A stretch of 38,600 bases of DNA, from assembly GCA_945906755.1 (NCBI GenBank), contig CAMDRJ010000008.1, positions 1 to 38,600 of the forward strand, given 5' to 3'. A program made the translations under genes and the position numbers. The notes under the pieces were generated by a model, which saw only the letters and a list, made by a program, of their open reading frames with translations, had not been told where the DNA came from and made no database searches. Origin of the DNA: Klebsiella pneumoniae (lineage in GTDB: Bacteria > Pseudomonadota > Gammaproteobacteria > Burkholderiales > SG8-39). Positions 35,131-38,600 of the stretch are shown in pieces; position 1 is the stretch's first letter; each line of letters starts with the position of its first letter.

Positions 35131-37213
35131 TGGCAACCTCAATGCTCAAATTACCCAACGTATCGACCGACAGTTTGTCGCCAGGCAGCACGACCGTGGT
35201 CGAAGCGTATTCTTCGATCAGCGCAGGCCCAGTGATCATATTGCCGGCACGCAGGCGCTCGCGTTGATAGGTGGCCGTATCAATCCATCCACCCGCTCCG
35301 GAAAAATATACCTTGCGAATGCCGTTATTCGCCTCAGAGGGTGGTACTGCGCCACCGGACGCGATTTTACTTAGCGCGGGCTTTGGCATGGCGCCCGCCA
35401 CCGACGTGCGGATGCTCACGATTTCGGCCAATTCCTTCTCGGAGCAATAGCCGTAACGCACGGTATGTACCGCATCGAAGCGACGCTTCACTTCTGCCAT
35501 GTCTTTGGCTTTGAACGCGGCCACCGGAATATCGACCGTGACCGCATGTTCTTGTCCCACATAGCGCATATCAAGGCCGCGACTTATCGCCACAGCGCCA
35601 ATGCTCTTCGAGGCAGCGAGCACATCGCGTTCCCCTTCGGTTTCCATCGCGGTGAACTGCGTTTCGAGCTTATCAAAATCAAGATTGGCAAGCGGTGTAA
35701 AGAGCGTCTTCACATAATCGCGGCGCAGATCCGCAACGAGCATCCCATATGCGGAGAAGTGCCCCGGCGCATTCGGAATGATCACCTTGCCGATTTGCAA
35801 GTCGCGCGCCACCAGCACTGCATGCAAGGGCCCGGCACCACCAAATGCCACCATCGGAAAGTCGCGCGCATCGAGGCCGCGCTCGGTCGTCACACGCTTC
35901 ACGACATTCGACATCGACGCGGCCGCAATCCGGATGATGCCATCGGCCGCTTGCTCGATCGAAAGCCCCAAGGGCTCGGCGATCTTCGACCGCAACGCCT
36001 CGCGCGCAGCCTCCAGGTCGAGTTTCATATCACCGCCAAGGAAGCGATTCGCGTTCAACCGGCCAAGGACGAGGTTTGCATCGGTTACCGTTGGTTCGGT
36101 CCCGCCCAACGCATAGCAGACGGGGCCCGGACTGGCGCCCGCGCTTTGTGGCCCGACGCGCAACGAGCGGGCGGGTCCGAGCTTGGCGATGCTGCCACCG
36201 CCGGTGCCGACCTCTTGAATATCGATCATCGGGATCTGCACCGGCAGGCCTTCTGCATAGCCGCCGATCATCGAGCTGGAAGTCATCAGCACCTCGCCAT
36301 CGAGAATCACACCTGACTTCGCAGTGGTGCCGCCCATGTCGAACGCGATTGCTTTTGGCCAACCGACTTCGCGACACAACGACTGTGTTGCAATGACGCC
36401 CGCCGCCGGACCCGATTCCAGCATCCGAATGCATTCGGCCTGCGCCCGATCGGCGTTGTAAAGGCCGCCCGTCGATTGCACGATCAGAAAGCTGCCGCCG
36501 AATTGCTGCGTCTCAAGATGCTGGACAATCTCGCCAAGATAAGTCCGTACCCGTGGCCCGATGTACGCGTTCGCAGCGACGGTAGAGGTGCGTTCGAATT
36601 CGCGATATTCCTGCGATAGCTCATGGGAAGCAGTGATGTAGACGCCGGGCAATCGTTTCTCGAAGAATTGCTTCGCCGCGATCTCGTGGCTTGGATTGCG
36701 GTAGCTATGCAGAAAAAGAATCGCCAGGGCTTCGATGCGCTCCGCGTCGAGCAACTTCGCGACGCGCTCAAGCTCTTCTTCCTTGAGAGCGAAACGTACC
36801 TCGCCCGAACTCATCATGCGTTCGTCGACTTCGAAGCGCAGGGCTCGCTCGACCAGCGGCTTGTGCTTCTTGAAGTACAGGTTGTACGCCTCGGGACGAT
36901 TCACTCGGCCGATTTCATAGATATCGCGAAACCCTTTGGTCGTCACGAGTGCGGTCTTGGCACCGGTACGCTCAAGGAGCGTGTTGATGGCCACCGTCGT
37001 GCCATGCAAGAACAGATTCGCCTCGGCGAACGTCGCATGCGATTTTGCGACGCCATCGTTGATACCGTGAACCAGATGATCAGGGGTGGTGAGCGTCTTG
37101 CCGAGCCGGATAGAACCGGCGCGCTCATCAAAGATAGCAATATCGGTGAAAGTGCCGCCGACGTCAGCGGCGATACGCGCCGTACCCGTCGGGCGCGCGT
37201 TGGGCAATGCCAT
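35123..37213 (-). CDS. Hydantoinase A/oxoprolinase family protein
   Basis: [55 protein letters not shown]...[54 protein letters not shown]; start at ATG 37213. Confidence 0.95.
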   Translation of the reverse strand: MALPNARPTGTARIAADVGGTFTDIAIFDERAGSIRLGKTLTTPDHLVHGINDGVAKSHATFAEANLFLHGTTVAINTLLERTGAKTALVTTKGFRDIYEIGRVNRPEAYNLYFKKHKPLVERALRFEVDERMMSSGEVRFALKEEELERVAKLLDAERIEALAILFLHSYRNPSHEIAAKQFFEKRLPGVYITASHELSQEYREFERTSTVAANAYIGPRVRTYLGEIVQHLETQQFGGSFLIVQSTGGLYNADRAQAECIRMLESGPAAGVIATQSLCREVGWPKAIAFDMGGTTAKSGVILDGEVLMTSSSMIGGYAEGLPVQIPMIDIQEVGTGGGSIAKLGPARSLRVGPQSAGASPGPVCYALGGTEPTVTDANLVLGRLNANRFLGGDMKLDLEAAREALRSKIAEPLGLSIEQAADGIIRIAAASMSNVVKRVTTERGLDARDFPMVAFGGAGPLHAVLVARDLQIGKVIIPNAPGHFSAYGMLVADLRRDYVKTLFTPLANLDFDKLETQFTAMETEGERDVLAASKSIGAVAISRGLDMRYVGQEHAVTVDIPVAAFKAKDMAEVKRRFDAVHTVRYGYCSEKELAEIVSIRTSVAGAMPKPALSKIASGGAVPPSEANNGIRKVYFSGAGGWIDTATYQRERLRAGNMITGPALIEEYASTTVVLPGDKLSVDTLGNLSIEVANG

Positions 37214-37327
37214 GCAGGCTTCCTTTGCGGTTGAATCAAGGGGATCGGCGAAGAATACCTCAGAGGAATCCGCAGGGCGTGCGGACCCCGGATCGGACGC
37301 GGCGCAGGCACGACGGAGAAAAGCGGC

Positions 37328-37414
37328 CGTCACTCCCGCGCAGGCGGGAGTCCAGAAATTTCGCCGTGGATGAAATCAAGCACCGACTGGATTCCCGCCT
37401 GCGCGGGAATGACG
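37328..37414. repeat. Inverted pair of CGTCAYTCCCGCxxAGGCGGGARTCCAG palindromic repeats
   Basis: CGTCACTCCCGCGCAGGCGGGAGTCCAG (37328-37355) and CTGGATTCCCGCCTGCGCGGGAATGACG (37387-37414), near-perfect reverse complements 31 nt apart. Confidence 0.85.
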
Positions 37415-37558
37415 TTTCAAATCGAATCCGCGCGGATTTCGACCAACAGCTTCGAATTGCCAACCGGTGCTATGGTGCGAATTACGGATCGCCTGCGCAA
37501 GTCAGAGGCGGTCCGCCGAGTCGATGAATCGAACGGTCATAGAAAAGGAGACAACATC

Positions 37559-38557
37559 ATGCGAAGCCATGTTTGGAGACAGGCCGGACCGCTTATGGCA
37601 TTGGTCTTGGCGCTGATGCCGATCGCGGGTCACACGCAGTCGGCGGATAGTTTTCCGGTTCGTCCGATTCGCATCTTGGTGCCCTATGGACCGGGCGGGG
37701 CCACCGACATCACGGCACGTTTGCTTGCCGCCAAGCTACCGGATGCGATCGGGCAACAGGTCGTCGTCGAGAATCGCCCTGGTGCGGGGGGCAATATCGC
37801 GATTGACGCGCTGGCCGCCGCGGCACCCGATGGTTATACGCTCTTGGTCGGGAACGTTTCCACCAACGCGATCAACGAAACGACCTATGCCGGATCGATG
37901 CGATCAAAACCGTCGCGCGACCTCGTCGGCGTGAGCAATCTCACCGAGGTTCCGCATATCGTCGCAGTGAGTGGCTTGTTCCCCGCGCAGTCCCTCAAGG
38001 AAGCGATCGACTTGGCCAAGGCGCAACCTGGCAAGCTCAATTACTCGTCGGTCGGCGGCGGGACTTATCCGCATCTGGACATGATCAAGTTCACGCGCGC
38101 CGCCGGCATCGACATGACGCATGTGCCGTACAAGGGTGGCGCCGGTCAGATTCTGCCCGCGTTGATCACCAATGAAGTGCAGATCACGTTCATCAATCTC
38201 TCCTCGGCGCTTCCCCATGTACGGGCCGGCAAGATTCGCGCGATCGGCATCGCCACCGACACGCGCCTGCCCGAACTCCCCAATGTAGCGACCATGGCCG
38301 AACAAGGTTTTGCCGGGCATGGCACCAATGCATGGCAAGGACTGCTCGCACCGGCAGGAACGCCGAAGATCGTGCTAGATAAATTGCATAGCAGCGTCGC
38401 CAAAGCCATGACCTCACCCGATCTGAAGGACACGCTCGCCAAGCAAATGCTGAACCTTGTGATTTCCAAATCGCATGAGGAGTTCACCGATTTCATGCGT
38501 GCCGAGACCAGAAAATGGGCGGAGTTTGTCGCGCAGAATCCGGTGAAGGTGGAGTAA
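37559..38557 (+). CDS. Tripartite tricarboxylate (Bug-type) substrate-binding protein
   Basis: ATG 37559 after aaaggag; FPVRPIRILVPYGPGGATDITARLLAAKLPDAIGQQVVVENRPGAGGNIAIDALAAAAPDGYTLLVG; VPYKGGAGQI. Confidence 0.93.
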   Translation: MRSHVWRQAGPLMALVLALMPIAGHTQSADSFPVRPIRILVPYGPGGATDITARLLAAKLPDAIGQQVVVENRPGAGGNIAIDALAAAAPDGYTLLVGNVSTNAINETTYAGSMRSKPSRDLVGVSNLTEVPHIVAVSGLFPAQSLKEAIDLAKAQPGKLNYSSVGGGTYPHLDMIKFTRAAGIDMTHVPYKGGAGQILPALITNEVQITFINLSSALPHVRAGKIRAIGIATDTRLPELPNVATMAEQGFAGHGTNAWQGLLAPAGTPKIVLDKLHSSVAKAMTSPDLKDTLAKQMLNLVISKSHEEFTDFMRAETRKWAEFVAQNPVKVE

Positions 38558-38561
38558 ATAT

Positions 38562-38590
38562 CCCCCGGCAGAGCCGGGGGCTTTAGTTTG
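38562..38590 (+). terminator. Intrinsic terminator
   Basis: CCCCCGGC-AGA-GCCGGGGG followed by CTTTAGTTT, 5 nt after the receptor stop codon. Confidence 0.85.
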
Positions 38591-38600
38591 TGAGCCGCTC

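Noticed and set aside
34021-35235. 404-aa plus-strand ORF
   Set aside because: Antisense to hydantoinase B/A coding sequence in high-GC DNA; His/Arg-rich composition typical of shadow ORFs.
1-38600. CRISPR arrays, rRNA, tRNA, integrases or transposase genes
   Set aside because: Looked for regular spaced repeats, conserved RNA motifs and recombinase signatures in the ORFs; none could be supported.

Overview
This 38.6-kb, GC-rich window looks like a proteobacterial chromosome segment, probably Betaproteobacteria/Burkholderiales (an inference from the many Bug/TTT receptors). It is dense with catabolic genes. I count eight tripartite-tricarboxylate (Bug/TctC-type) periplasmic receptors, one of them frameshifted, and no TctA/TctB membrane genes. 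The enzymes are three TauD/TfdA 2-oxoglutarate dioxygenases, a cyanurate/barbiturate-type ring-opening amidohydrolase, hydantoinase/oxoprolinase A and B, an N-acyl-D-amino-acid deacylase, a ThDP enzyme, a three-subunit molybdenum hydroxylase split over two loci, a MetE-C-like protein, a class II aldolase, cupins, an enoyl-CoA hydratase and an LLM flavin oxidoreductase. DNA repair genes ada and dinB are also present. The strongest unusual signal is at 26169-26786. This is a carboxymuconolactone decarboxylase/AhpD-like ORF with a single in-frame TGA at the second position of a C-x-x-C motif (C-T-Y-TGA-G-N-V-R-S). A bacterial-SECIS-like hairpin lies directly downstream, so this is a candidate selenoprotein that the ORF track splits in two. 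Other points of interest are a duplicated dinB 3' end bracketing a PEP-CTERM gene, a repeated receptor-dioxygenase operon ending in the ring-opening amidohydrolase, a decayed DUF1993 gene, and several small repeat families.
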